A stretch of 64,000 bases of DNA from Gracilariopsis chorda (taxonomy: Eukaryota; Rhodophyta; Florideophyceae; Gracilariales; Gracilariaceae): assembly GCA_003194525.1 (NCBI GenBank), contig NBIV01000049.1, positions 248,001 to 312,000 on the forward strand. Direction: 5' to 3'. Shown here in pieces: positions 1 through 10,533 of this stretch. The notes below the pieces were generated by a model. The model was not told the origin of the DNA. It ran no database searches and worked only from the letters and a program-made list of their open reading frames with translations. The first letter of the stretch is position 1; each line of letters opens with the position of its first letter. The position numbers were made by a program, and so were the translations under genes.

Positions 1-330
1 TTCACCACCGCTGGAGACGTCGATCAATTATTCACACGTTACTGTGTGCACCGTTACAAAGAAAGTAATGATCTGAAGTACTCGGGAGCAGCTCAGACGA
101 AGGCTGCGTTGGAGTTTTATATGCCGCAAATACAAGGAAAACTGACGTTTTCTGCGCTAAGCTTTCGCGGATGGGGTGCGAGTAGGCCTTGGTCACATCA
201 CGGAGTGTGCCCAGAAATTGTTGTGTAGGCACTTACATATGACATACTTAGTCATGGCCAGGCAGATGTTGGAATAGGACTGTTATTGCTTTTCGAAGAG
301 TACCTTAGATTAGGTCCTGAACGAGCGTAG
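1..330 (+). pseudogene. Tyrosine recombinase (DIRS/Crypton/XerD-like) fragment
   Basis: Reading frame 1 is open from the window edge to a TAG at 226-228 and continues in the same frame to about 330. The early part resembles the N-terminal SAM-like region of tyrosine recombinases: a D-x2-L-x2-Y start, a segment on transformation into a helix with LEFYMPQIQGKL, then a conserved Arg-Gly-Trp. After the stop the frame continues with GIGLLLLFEEYLRLG, which resembles the helix leading to the first catalytic-domain residues ('YLRxxEL'). The catalytic R-H-R-Y residues are not visible. The fragment is cut by the window edge on the left and decays on the right. Assignment rests on recall of the motif pattern; a degenerate copy of a YR retroelement or Crypton is the likeliest source. 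Confidence 0.45.
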
Positions 331-611
331 TGAGCTGGCCAAGGTCTTCAAGTGAGAAATATCAGATATAGTTCGTATATACGACTTTAAGAAAGCTATC
401 TAAACAAAGAGGTAGAAACCAGTTTGTAGGGCAATGCTAAACGGAAACAAATTTATTAAAGGGTTTTTGGTCGCTAGCTCCCAGCCACCTGCCAATGTTT
501 GACCCACAAGGCGACTTCCAGGAGTACTGGAAAGATGTTACGCGATGAAAAGAAACAGTGCAGGCAGCTGTAGGTCATGGAGAAGACAAAATGTACAAAA
601 CAGTGTAGGCT
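331..611. other. Unassigned spacer between recombinase fragment and copia gag
   Basis: No convincing ORF, RNA gene or repeat was seen. It may contain the lost 5' LTR boundary of the copia-like element that follows, but no TG...CA pair could be placed. Confidence 0.4.
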
Positions 612-1300
612 ATGATTGGTCGCCAATTAGACAATCGCGGTTTTCCCCGAGAGCAGAAACGTATTGTTAATGAATCACAAAGAAATACGCTCATCCATTA
701 CAAACAGGATGATCAACTTCAGGTGGTTAAGGAAATCCTTCAGCTCCTTGCTGTTAGCTCTCCCATCGCAGTAGTTACTCACCTCATCACCTCTTTCACT
801 CAGCTTATGCAGTGCAAGCGTCGCTGTAGTGAAGATTTGAAGTCTTTCGTCGCTCGTTTTCGAAGCCTTGCCACCGATCATTTGATGCACGTGGGTGTCT
901 CAAAGTCGTCTCAGGTTAGCGAAGTATTGGCCATTACAATCCCCAACGATGCCATGCTGAGCAAAGAAACATTGACGAATGCATGCGATACTTCAGTTGG
1001 TCGCTTTAGCTGAGTCTCGCAAGCAGGTGGACGCTAATCGTGAAATATCAATTACCTTTTCAACGCATGAGGCTCTCCTTCAACTGTTTGATAAGCTATC
1101 CGATCATGTGCAAAATGACGAAACCGTACCACAGCCAACGGTCAACGCTAATAACGATCATTGCGAAGCTGCTGACATGGTACATGGTGTTAGTCAACTC
1201 CTCGACTCAAACACGGCGCACATTCATGACCTTAGAACCAGAAGAAACGAAAAGTATACTAACGACAATATGTTCTCCACAACTCCTTGAAGTCGCTTGA
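612..1300 (+). pseudogene. Copia gag-like relic
   Basis: Two overlapping frames (612-1013 and 979-1290) carry a gag-like pattern: a helical segment followed by SFTQLMQCKR, then LKSFVARFRSLATDHLMH, which resembles the 'V.dFv.rFr.L...' core of UBN2-type gag. A frameshift near 985 moves the reading into the second frame. No zinc knuckle was found. Its position directly upstream of the protease relic supports the assignment. Confidence 0.4.
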
Positions 1301-1591
1301 ATCTCGATGAAGCAGGCACAGTAATAAGAAATCTAGCTTTAACTTTGAAGAAGATGGAAAAGCAGTAGACCAAGATCGAAATCGAGAACATTGCCAATCA
1401 GTGTTTCGATATTCTTATTAACAACCATATCCAAAGAGCTCTCGCTGCCTTCTAAAATCATTTCGATACCCATGGTCCTGCCTCGTCTCGCCGACCATGC
1501 AAGCCAAGCTCTTGTAATTGCTTGTGGAAAGGAAAACAAGCTCCAAACATGAATCACAGAACGGGCACCCAAGATACGTACTGCTACGGTT

Positions 1592-2176
1592 TTGGGAAGA
1601 GGAACCACATCAGAGGTGATCTGCAATGCACGGAATCGCGTTTCTAAAACAAAAGACTTAGAAAGGAAAAAGAGGCACGTCAAAAGCCATATGACACCCA
1701 CAACAAGTCTTTTTGTCAGGGAGTCAACCCCTCTCAATGCAGTCGTCTTTAACTGCGGGGAAGGAGCCAAGTCGGACATCATAACTTTTTTGAGGGATCC
1801 AAACCACACTATCGACCCTGGTTGCCGAAATAATGTTTGTGGACTCTACTTTATTGTCGAGCTTTGCCTGTTAATGGGGATAGAAATTGGTCTAGAAGAG
1901 CCAGACTGCTTGCCCTTCCTTCATAATTTTGGCAACGACTGCGCAGATGCCAAACCAACGTTCGCCAAGTGGACTCTCCACAGCAGAAATGAGAGAGAAA
2001 TTCATTTTCCATTCTTTTTTGCGTTGTGGAAAAACCCTGCCCCTTGCTCATTGGACTTTAAGTTCTTTCACCATGCGAAATTCTCTGCAAAGAAAACCAG
2101 ATCAAAGCCCAAGCAGGAACTGTTTCGAACTCTGTGCCGTTTGTTCTACCAACTTACCAAACTGGACGTGAATTGA
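1592..2176 (+). pseudogene. Copia protease-region relic
   Basis: The 194-codon frame contains TIDPGCRNNVCG, matching the copia aspartic-protease active-site region ('LDtGc.rsVcG') with the catalytic Asp followed by Pro instead of Thr or Ser. Later it has a NFGND segment, a hydrophobic IHFPFFFAL strand and PCSLDFKFF, matching the typical 'P.lLslDfm' end of the domain. The DTG-to-DPG change and the broken context make it non-functional. Confidence 0.45.
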
Positions 2177-2269
2177 AAAAGCGAATGCATATGCTGCTGG
2201 TTCCTTCTCACACAACTTAAGTGAGGTAAATTCTGTCTCAACATAGAACAGAATAGTTTACAAAGAAAG

Positions 2270-3215
2270 CATTCGAAAATGAGGAGCGATTCGCAAAGCT
2301 TTTCCACCTCTACATACAATTCAATCCTAGAGACATGAAGAGAATCTGTAGCCGTGCAGGAGTACTAACCATACCCTTCGAATCACTGCAATGTGCTTTT
2401 ATGCAGCGTCCTTGTGCCTCTCTCACACTGCGAAAGAATCGTCGAAGTGATTCAATACCCAATGGAATAGTACTAACGGACCAATCGTCCAACTATCAGC
2501 AGACCCCTAGTCTCTCAAGGACGAATTTTTACCCATGTGTGCCTCACAGAACATCCAGTACAAACCTCGGCCTGCACGACGGCACAAAAAGCAAGGCACT
2601 GCAGAATTACCTAATGAGGCTATTCGCTATTTTGTTCAAAGCCTCATTAAAGAAAGTTGCGTCGCTGCCGCTAGCAGTGTTCCAGCTCACTCTGATCAAC
2701 AGGTAGTCGCTCCACTTTCTTTTCCCAAGAACAGTCTAATTGGCTCGATATTCATCTCAAGTTTTGACTTTGCGCATGGATATTGTCCCGCATTGTCAGG
2801 AATCAATCACACCCAAGTCAGCAAGCATCTTCTCTCTTCATGCTACGAGAAAACTGCTCGCCATGCATTTCACCGCTTCATGCCTTGGAGGAATGTGAAA
2901 TGCCTCCACCAAACTGTCCTTAAGCCTAGCACCCCTGTGTACTTCTTCAAAAATGGAACTAAACGAGGACAATGGTATTCCGGATTTGCAAAGGAAGTAA
3001 ATAAAACCTATTTTATCGTATCGACGACAAAAAACCTTAAAGGATACAGTCATACGATAGCATATGGAGACTTTTGCGTCCAACCCAAGTCGAACCTACT
3101 TCGCGAGGTGGAAGAAATGGAACTTGGATGGAATGGACTTGTCCTTGACGAGGCCACAAAACGGACCTCAGAAATTCCAATGTCACTACCCGTTGACAAT
3201 ACACAACAAAAATAA
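2270..3215 (+). pseudogene. Copia integrase relic (C-terminal part)
   Basis: The frame 2535-3215 ends with a well-preserved integrase C-terminal region: VYFFKNGTKRGQWYSGF, then a strand-rich stretch, then LLREVEEMELGWNGL. This is the SH3-like/GKGY-type tail of copia integrases. Upstream pieces (2281-2500) keep a possible zinc-finger remnant with CAFMQRPCA, but most of the catalytic core is missing or unreadable, so the D,D-35-E residues cannot be placed. Confidence 0.5.
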
Positions 3216-3493
3216 TTAGTGACGGTGTCAGATGATCTACCAAGTATGTATCCATTCGATTCAGACCTCAACCAATCCGACTTTGCCGATTGGAATGATC
3301 AACCCTCTAGTGTTGCTTATCTTCCTCAAAGCGCATTGGTCACACCAGTCAACCAGTAGTTAGAGGATTTCCGTGAATAAGCCTCGGTTAATATCACTGT
3401 GCCTAAATCCGCTACCTGAACTTCCATAAAGCAGATATTTCTCCGAACCATTTATCAATGTCTTGGTAAGGAACTTTTGTCGGAGCATAAACT

Positions 3494-4580
3494 TTAATAT
3501 GCCTCACGTTGGTTGCTAGATGGGGCTATTGAAAAGGAAAAAGAAGTCATAATCCGGACGGAAGGCCTATGTACCCGTTTTAATACGCTCTCTCCCTCGT
3601 AATGCCAACTTGATTTCACCAAACTACTTTTTGGTAATCGACCAAGATGGTTAAAGCAACCAGTTGAACCTGAAAGGCCGTCTTGTTCCTCATGGTCACA
3701 AAGACAAGCAGGAGCACGATATGCGCTCTGATTCTTCAACGGCCCAGTTTCCTAATTTTAGATTGCTTCTTTCCGTTGTGACTCCGTTTCAATTCACCAT
3801 CACTGCCTTTGATGTAGAGTCTGCATAACTTTAAGCTGAAAACCTGAGTAGGGACATGTACATGAAACCTCCAAGAGGATGGACGTTGTTTGTCGATGAG
3901 GTATGGAGACTACTAGCCCCAGCCTACGGCCTCGTACAGTCAGGCCAGCTTGGCAACTCTTTGTCAAAAGCTGGCCCTCTGAGCAGGGATTTGTCGATCT
4001 TCCTGATGTTCCTCAGTTCTTTCTTTTGAGAAGGGGAAGTAAGCTCACACTTATCATTGCCAAAATTTTCGACGACATGAACTATGCTGGAAAGCCTAAA
4101 GCTCTCCAACAATTCCAGAACTTCGTCTCTGCGAAGTTTGATGTTGGAAGATTGAGCTCCGAGTCAGACATCGGGGTCAACCGTCTTTGTATTTGGCAAC
4201 ATCCGGACTTCTCCGTCTCCATCAACATGGATGAATTTATGAGTACAATTAGCCGTATTGATCTCATCTATTCGAGCAAGAACAACAACGACAAACCTTG
4301 CACACCACAGGAAATCAGGAACTATCAGAGACTTACTAGCAAAACTGAACTTCCTGGGAAATGGCATACCCCGGCAAGCTTCCCTTGTTGCTAGCAAGAT
4401 GCAACAATATGTCTCAAAACTTAAAGTGTCCACCATTCGCCAACTTAATGCTGCCCTGACACACATTCGTTCCCTAAAGTCTCACCTCTACTTAAAATCA
4501 CCGCAAGAACCACTTTCAAACCGACCCGAGCTACTCCAAGTACTCAGTTTGTGTGACGCAGCCTCTGGAACATCTTAGAA
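3494..4580 (+). pseudogene. Copia reverse transcriptase relic
   Basis: Joined only by eye across frameshifts, the region reads through the copia RT landmarks: a 'RGHKD' strand and SDSSTAQFPNFRLLLSV near 3690-3780, then DVESA (the first catalytic Asp, 3810s), YMKPPRGW and YGLVQSGQ, then in the 3903-4394 frame AKIFDDMNYAG, the catalytic double Asp. The thumb continues to about 4570. At least three frameshifts and several stops are present. Confidence 0.55.
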
Positions 4581-5054
4581 TGAAAAAACGGGTTCGCTAA
4601 CTGGTGTACTATTCGAATCGAAGAATGGCATCGTTTACAACCACTTTGATTGGTATAGCTCAAAGCAAACCCATGTTCATTCTCATTGGCTGTAGCAGAA
4701 ATTCTGGCTGCTACGTACACAGCTGATCGGGCAATCCACATGTCTGAGACCCTTGCATGAATTATATCAATGAATGGTGATCGAGCGCGCCATGACCTCA
4801 CACTGCTGGTCGACTCAAAAGGTCTTCTTACCACCATTTCCACTCTCCACGAGCAGAAAGTCTTTCGATTGAGACCCACTGTCCCTCGCCTACGTGATTC
4901 CTTTGAATCGAACGATATCAGCAAGTTGATTTGGATACTAAAACCTTTGAACCTAGCTGACGCATTGACAAAGGTGAACCCTCACGCCCTCAAGTACTTA
5001 GACCAATCGATGAGGGACGGATCCATTCCGGAATCATTGCAAGAGTTTTTCTAA
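4581..5054 (+). pseudogene. Copia RNase H relic
   Basis: A first part contains a LAVAEILAATYTADRAIHMS pattern (the 'AEilA...A' helix with the catalytic Glu). After a stop, the frame 4770-5054 holds LLVDSKGLLTTISTLHEQK (catalytic Asp) and ends with LNLADALTKVNP, the usual copia RNase H terminus. It is the last recognisable domain of the element. Confidence 0.6.
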
Positions 5055-6366
5055 ACTTCCTAATTGTGAAGTGAGTTTGTCTTTTGTTTAAGTTCTATCG
5101 CTAGCTGAGAGCTCTCTTTCGCATTGGATTTGCAGAGCCATTCCTAATCTTCTAGTGCGAGACCATTTGCTCCACTATCATGCGTATCTCGAGTACCTTC
5201 TGGAAAATCTTGGTATCTCCCACACAGAATCTCAACGACTCTTCGCTCAGCTGAAGCGGATATTGTTCGACAGCATCCAGGATATGTCTCAACCTCGCGT
5301 AAACACAGAAAACTTGATCTACATTCTTCCCTCGCAGTCAAACAAGGAACACTCCGTCGGTTTGGTCCAACAACTGACCAGTCCTGTGCGTCGACCGCTC
5401 TTTGCCGATGCGTACCTTATTCAGTGCCACCCTTTCGGCGTTTTCATTGATACATTTGCTTGCAGTAGTTAATGAAATCATGATTGGAATCTTTTCGTTG
5501 AGCATCACCTCCCGAGTATATTCGTGACCACTTGACTCGCAATTCTATGAACAAAAGATGCCTGCAAGCATAGTTCGCTTGTTCGGCAAATCTCCATACT
5601 CTCCTCCTTCAGTGCGAACATTTTTGATTCCTCAGTCACGGGTCGCGCCTTGCAACTAGAGACCCCAACTGGCACAAACGAATCTCGGACGCAGTAGTAG
5701 TCAAAGAATTCTACCCCATCCACACAATTGGTGGGATGTAGTTGTTAGATTTAGTTACTATTTTACATTTGCTTGAGTATATTTTGCTCCAGCGTCAGTT
5801 CTAACGTGTCCAAGTTTGTTATTTTTATTCTAGCCGATCTTTTGAAGAGATCGGTTACCTATTTGACATTTCTACTTGGCCTCAAAGCCGAGTTGAAATC
5901 ATTTGTGACATACTGTCAATATGACAGGACAACATGCTTATGTCAGAGAAGCCCCGACCGACCACATGGACAAATTTGGCTCCGAAATTCACGTCGCCTA
6001 CTACTTACAACATTGACAAACACCTCACATGGTACAGCAGTGATCAAACGGTCATAGAAGGTTCTCGAGAGATCCGTGCCAAGTCATAGTGAGCACCCTG
6101 GGGTCACGCCAGATCATCAAGACCTTTTCTTTTGAAGATCCTTACCAAGTCATAGAACACGTCATCAGCTAGTGAATTAGCCAAGTCATCAAACGCCTGG
6201 ATCTGGCATTGAACCCGGTAAACCACAGATATATAGAGGCCAAAGAGAAGACCCAGCATAATGCCAATAAACTTGGAAATTTTCTCATTGACTAGTGGCA
6301 CTCATAGAAGTAGGCTACATCCTCTATATAAACCCCGATAAATGCTCCGAAGTTCAAGTCGGATCA
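5055..6366. other. Unassigned region with one short ORF
   Basis: The only notable reading frame is 5155-5472 (105 codons, plus). It has no motif I recognise and ordinary composition, so it is not called as a gene. No LTR, RNA gene or transposon terminus could be placed. It may contain the 3' part of the copia-like element. Confidence 0.4.
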
Positions 6367-6915
6367 TCACCATCGACTTCCAACCATTCTCAACCATTGC
6401 ACCTCTGCTTCGAACAGTAGTCTGGTAGAGCGCGTCAAGTAATCGTGCTCAGTACTGAAGGGTATACCTGCACTCCAAATAGAGTGATGTGCCAACACTT
6501 TTAACAGTCTAACTCTACTAGGCGTATACAAGTTTACTTCATGCCAACCATAACGTGGTTCATCGTGATTTCTCCAATAGAATCGGGGACCAAATACTCT
6601 TTGCAAACCGTCCGAAACCTGCAGCACCGTACTGTGAGGTATAAACATGACCGTGTCGACACCCCACTCTTCCGCGCTTTCATCCTGTTCATACAATCCC
6701 ATGCACAGCGCCAGATCATGGTGCAAGTATTTGTCTGGCTGCTCGAAGCACCACTGCGGTATGGCACTACCTGCTATTTTCTTCATTTCTGCTCTTCTAA
6801 ATAGGCAATGGTCGCCACATCTATGCTCTAGCATGTACCTTTCACGCTCTAGAAGACATTTTTGCACTTTTAGGAGTGCAGTTGGAGTGCAATATCCAAG
6901 GGTCTTGCACTTCAT
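6367..6915 (-). CDS. Hypothetical protein, 182 codons
   Basis: An uninterrupted minus-strand frame with balanced, soluble-protein-like composition, rich in Trp, Tyr, His and Cys (for example QWCFEQPDKYLHHDLALCMG). The Cys/His spacing in the first third (CGDHC) could suggest metal binding, but no family is recognised. No signal peptide or membrane segment is seen. Surrounding DNA is transposon debris, so it may be an unrecognised element remnant or chance ORF. Confidence 0.3.
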   Translation of the reverse strand: MKCKTLGYCTPTALLKVQKCLLERERYMLEHRCGDHCLFRRAEMKKIAGSAIPQWCFEQPDKYLHHDLALCMGLYEQDESAEEWGVDTVMFIPHSTVLQVSDGLQRVFGPRFYWRNHDEPRYGWHEVNLYTPSRVRLLKVLAHHSIWSAGIPFSTEHDYLTRSTRLLFEAEVQWLRMVGSRW

Positions 6916-7885
6916 TTGGGTTCAGGCAGAGCTCCCTTTATCCTCCAAATCGACACCTACAGCACACAGAATTGCAATTTTTTCATTTCTTTGATGTCGC
7001 GGGGATTGCAAATGGCGTGCGGCCGCTTTCAAAGGATTGCAGTTGGAGTATAAATGGAACGCAAGGTGTAGGACGAACATTATATCTGCCTAGCACTTGC
7101 GCTCCTTTGCAACATTTAGATACATCGAGTCTGGGCCAGAAACCAAGATTCAGAGACCTCCGGATGGCCTCCATTTAGCTTCCGAACGCCATCCACAACG
7201 GCCACGCATGCTCCAAATGCACTCCTATTATTCTAAAAATTTCGTTTAGGGACGTCCACTGCAGCCTTGTCGTGCAATCCTAATTACTTCTTCCATGACC
7301 CATTTCCCGTCCGACGCTCTTATACACGGTCATCTCGACTAGTTACTAATGTGGCCTACATACAGCATCGCCCTGCTCTGGTCTCTAGCAGCGTTTGCCA
7401 TAAACATTTGAACACTTCTCGACTCTTCAAGTATGCCGAGTCGCGCATCCTCCCAGACCTTTCGGTTCTTTATCATGCGCTTTATTGTCACTCTGTTGCC
7501 TTGTATGGCTTTGAAGTCTCTGCTCCTTCTTTTACTTCGTGATCGCTCTGCTTCGCTACGCCGCATTCGCTTCGCCTTTGTAAACACGCCAAGTTGCCCA
7601 GCCACGCCTTCAAGCCCCTCCTAGTTACTCAAATAAAGGGCAACTCACTGGCGTCGCCACCTCAACTGCTACACTACTCGGCAGCGTTAGCTGCTTCATA
7701 TATATTGTTCAAACTGCTGCGCCGTGTAGGTCGACGCTGAATGCAGCTCGAATTTTTATTGTCGGTTATACCATTTTAGACGGCGTTGTGCTTCTAACAG
7801 CTTCTTTTATGTGTGTAATGCATAACTGTCCGTGCGCTTGTGTTCCCCTGCAAAATTATGGCCCGTTCCGTACAAAGAAAGGGGG
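6916..7885. other. Non-coding region ending in a polypurine tract
   Basis: No supported gene. Between about 6870 and 7060 short words such as 'gattgcagttggagt' and 'gcagttggagtgcaa' recur imperfectly. The stretch ends with AAAGAAAGGGGG (7874-7885) immediately before TGTAACAACC, which looks like a polypurine tract abutting an LTR start. Confidence 0.35.
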
Positions 7886-9300
7886 TGTAACAACCTGTCC
7901 TATTTGGTAGTCCTATTACTAAGATCGCGTACTACTCAGACGTAGCCCAGTGGGCTCGGCGCTGCTCGCGCTGCTGACGCAGGATACTTCAAGCATTTGA
8001 ATTTACTATACAATAAATTGGTCCGGGACCCAACGAGCCCGGGGAAGCAAAGGGAATAATCCCATAGAGATTCAATCGCTTCTCGTTCCTCTGTGTGCTC
8101 GAGAGCAAAGTCATCCGGCGCAGACATGTCCAACTCTACCCGAGGCAATGTTCTGGGGTGAGCCTGCGTTTACGTGGATGGGTATGATTAAGTACTAGAT
8201 GCCAGTTGTTTCCCTGGATTTGTCGGGTAGTGCATGGGGTTTGCTTGGTGTGGTTATAAAGATGTTTAAAATTTTGGGTGACATTCGGAAGAGAGCTGGT
8301 CTCCGCAGGGTAGTTGATACTGACTTAGTGCGGACGCGCTGTGGTGGGTTGCGTGCTGGATTAAATTGTGAGTGGTGATGAGTTGTGTTGTTTGTGGACA
8401 GGTTTGGATCGTATATGGGGTATAGAGCCATATTTGTAGGCGATGTATTTGTGTGGCACAGTGCCATGGAGTTTGTAATGTAGATTTTGTCTGATTGTTC
8501 GGCCAAGCCCGGTTGGAAAATAGTGCTTCTGCTCGCTAGGTATCTATGCTGGGTAGAGCCGTTCAGTATGCCGTAATAAATGGCAAGAGTGTGAGTGTCA
8601 TGTAGCACGTTGTCACGACACCGGACGATGACAGTCCTTTTTGTACCCTTGTTCACTGGAGAGCAGGTCAGAAATAGAATCGTAGCTCGAGAGTACAAGC
8701 ACAGGCGTGTAATGCCAATGTAGTAAGCAGAAACAAACTGCGTCAAATAACCAATGTATTACTTACGATGGGAACCAGGTAGTGATTGTATAACACAACA
8801 AGCTACCAATCTTGGGACAGTGTAGCGAAGAGACTGCACCAGTGGATAACCTACGAGATCAAAACCTTAGATCTAGCGTAATGCTGATGACCACTCCGAA
8901 TATAGCACCACGGCCAGCACGCACGAACAAGACTTTAGGTCTAGTACGCGGCCAAAGTGCACCGTGCCACGGATGATGAGCCCAAACAAGGGCGGTGTTA
9001 GTACAAGCACGTGCAAAGGTGGGGGAGACCAAGCCGCACGAATTGAAAGGGTAGGTAGGGAAAAGTGTGGTTGATGGCAGGAAGGAGCAAAGTGCTCTAA
9101 GAGAAAGTGGGGGTTGCCGAAGGGAGAAGAAGTGGTCTGCACCGTGTTGGCTTGGAGACCACCGACCCTGGGCTTTTATAGACAATCAGGCTGTGCGCAT
9201 AGTCTCTACTTATTCATACTAGGTCTAGATAATAACCCATAACAACCTGTCAGGGGACACTTTCCTGCCATGCAAAACCAGCTTGGCAATGGCACTGTTC
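7886..9300 (+). mobile_element. Possible LTR-like segment after a polypurine tract
   Basis: A purine run is followed at once by TGTAACAACCTGTC, the arrangement seen at the start of 3' LTRs. A similar word, CATAACAACCTGTC, recurs at about 9240. The 3' end (CA), a partner LTR and a primer site were not found, so the extent is a guess. A 183-codon minus-strand frame (8195-8746) lies inside but is low-complexity and is not called. Confidence 0.2.
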
Positions 9301-9321
9301 TGCTTAGGTTATTTTTGTGTC

Positions 9322-9330
9322 TATATAATA
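9322..9330 (+). promoter_or_regulatory. TATA box candidate
   Basis: TATATAATA lies about 60 bp before the ATG at 9382, which would place the transcription start some 30 bp ahead of that codon. It supports the small gene downstream. Confidence 0.45.
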
Positions 9331-9381
9331 TCTGGTGATCGCCGCAGATGATTCCAGCACCCTCGTGTCAACGAACTCGCT

Positions 9382-9807
9382 ATGTCCAAGCCTGCCACCA
9401 CTGCCATCATTTGCGACATGACTGACGATTCCAGTATATCAGGTCATTCCATTCCATATTATGCTTTCATCGATATGGAGGCGAAAGAACATGAAGAAAC
9501 GCATAACCTGGCGCCGGCGGCTACTGAACAAGACGCTACTAATGGATTCGCTTCCTACGTCAAAGGATTTGGTTGCTCTAAGGACTTATTATTGGAATTG
9601 GAGAAGATACTGCGCAGTATATTTGAAAGCGAAATGAAATGGGAAGAAGCTGCTGTGGTACTGAATGACCTCATTGCCCAGGCACCGAATCCTTATGTGC
9701 GTGGGCTACTTCATGGTGTGGTGTTCTCTGCAAACTGTCGTCTTCTGACTAACGTCGTCCCAATTCCACTCCTTCTCACTATGCTTGATACCCGTTTGGA
9801 CAAATAA
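9382..9807 (+). CDS. Hypothetical protein, 141 aa
   Basis: A complete ATG-to-TAA frame coding for an acidic protein. The N-terminal third is polar and probably disordered. Residues 55-140 look helical and amphipathic (KDLLLELEKILRSIFESEMK, then LNDLIAQAPNPYVRGLL). A TATA-like box lies 60 bp upstream, and an AATAAA signal overlaps the stop codon, so a very short 3' UTR is possible. The helical region recalls HEAT or MIF4G-like repeats only in general character; no family is recognised. It is isolated among repeats and could be a captured or species-specific gene. Confidence 0.45.
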   Translation: MSKPATTAIICDMTDDSSISGHSIPYYAFIDMEAKEHEETHNLAPAATEQDATNGFASYVKGFGCSKDLLLELEKILRSIFESEMKWEEAAVVLNDLIAQAPNPYVRGLLHGVVFSANCRLLTNVVPIPLLLTMLDTRLDK

Positions 9808-9808
9808 A
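9803..9808 (+). terminator. AATAAA polyadenylation signal candidate
   Basis: The hexamer AATAAA overlaps the stop codon of the 141-aa ORF, consistent with compact eukaryotic gene ends. Confidence 0.35.
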
Positions 9809-10321
9809 AGATATCTCATGTTCATTGTGATATTGGGGCTGCTGTGTTGTTGTTGTCGCTGTACTGCCGGCACATGGCCGTAGTTTGTAGTATCACCAGT
9901 CGTGGGATCCTAAGACACAAACAGGTCATGGTGCTCAACAACCCGCCTTCGCTTGACAGAGTCTCGTCCCATTTGTGGGGAGTCACTATCGTCGGTTGTC
10001 CAGCAGTATAGACCACATGTGCACCTGTAAGAACGCGTCCCTGTTGCTCAACATTGCTACAATTCGAGGCTGACACAGTCAGATGTGGAATGCCGTTTAT
10101 GCCGTCAGTTCACATGATGCCAAGGGGCTCGTGACGTGACAGTTCGTGCGTGGTGCCCGGCGGAAGAGGGTGCTTTTCATGTCCATTCAACATCATCAAG
10201 AAGTCGACAGCTGCCCTTTCCAAACCATCAGCAGTGTTTGCACCTCCCTCAAACCTAGTCCTCATAGCAGGAGCACGGATCAGCGAACTTCGCGCTTGGG
10301 TGGGTAGCACAGGCGGTTGGT

Positions 10322-10384
10322 GAGGAAGTGCAGGCTGCGGCTGAGGTAGTGCAGGCGGCGGATGAGGAAGTGCGGACGGTGATG
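10322..10384. repeat. 21-bp tandem repeat, three copies
   Basis: Three diverged copies begin with GAGGAAGTG, GAGGTAGTG and GAGGAAGTG at 10322, 10343 and 10364. The unit is a multiple of three; on the minus strand it would give a Leu-Pro-His-Pro heptad. A fourth, poorer copy may precede it. Confidence 0.6.
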
Positions 10385-10475
10385 TGGACGGCAGTCCTGG
10401 CCAGGGCGTCGGAAAGGCGCTGCCGGTGTGCGGTGGACTCGCCGGCTGCTTTGCATGTTTATGCAGATGCATGGC

Positions 10476-10533
10476 CTTGCCATGATGGCAGGGCATGGCA
10501 ATTTTGGGGTGCACGCCCTGCCATCATGGCAAG
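10476..10533. repeat. Perfect 19-bp inverted repeat with 20-nt loop
   Basis: Left arm 10476-10494 (CTTGCCATGATGGCAGGGC) is exactly complementary to 10515-10533. Pairing does not extend outward. It could be a small hairpin RNA, a MITE core or a recombination scar. Confidence 0.75.

Larger units (their letters stand above)
612..5054 (+). mobile_element. Decayed Ty1/copia-like retroelement
   Basis: Pieces of gag, protease, integrase tail, reverse transcriptase and RNase H follow each other on the plus strand in the order expected for Ty1/copia (integrase before RT). Every domain is broken by stops or frameshifts, and no flanking LTR pair was found, so the outer boundaries given are those of the recognisable coding relics. 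The family resembles algal copia-type elements whose integrase ends with a GQWYSGF motif and a 'LLRELEEMELGW'-like tail. Confidence 0.6.

Noticed and set aside
8195-8746. 183-codon minus-strand frame
   Set aside because: Low-complexity product of a G/T-rich strand, with no start context or recognisable motif.
10322-10533. CRISPR-like array
   Set aside because: Only three adjacent 21-bp copies without spacers, plus one inverted repeat, in a eukaryotic context.
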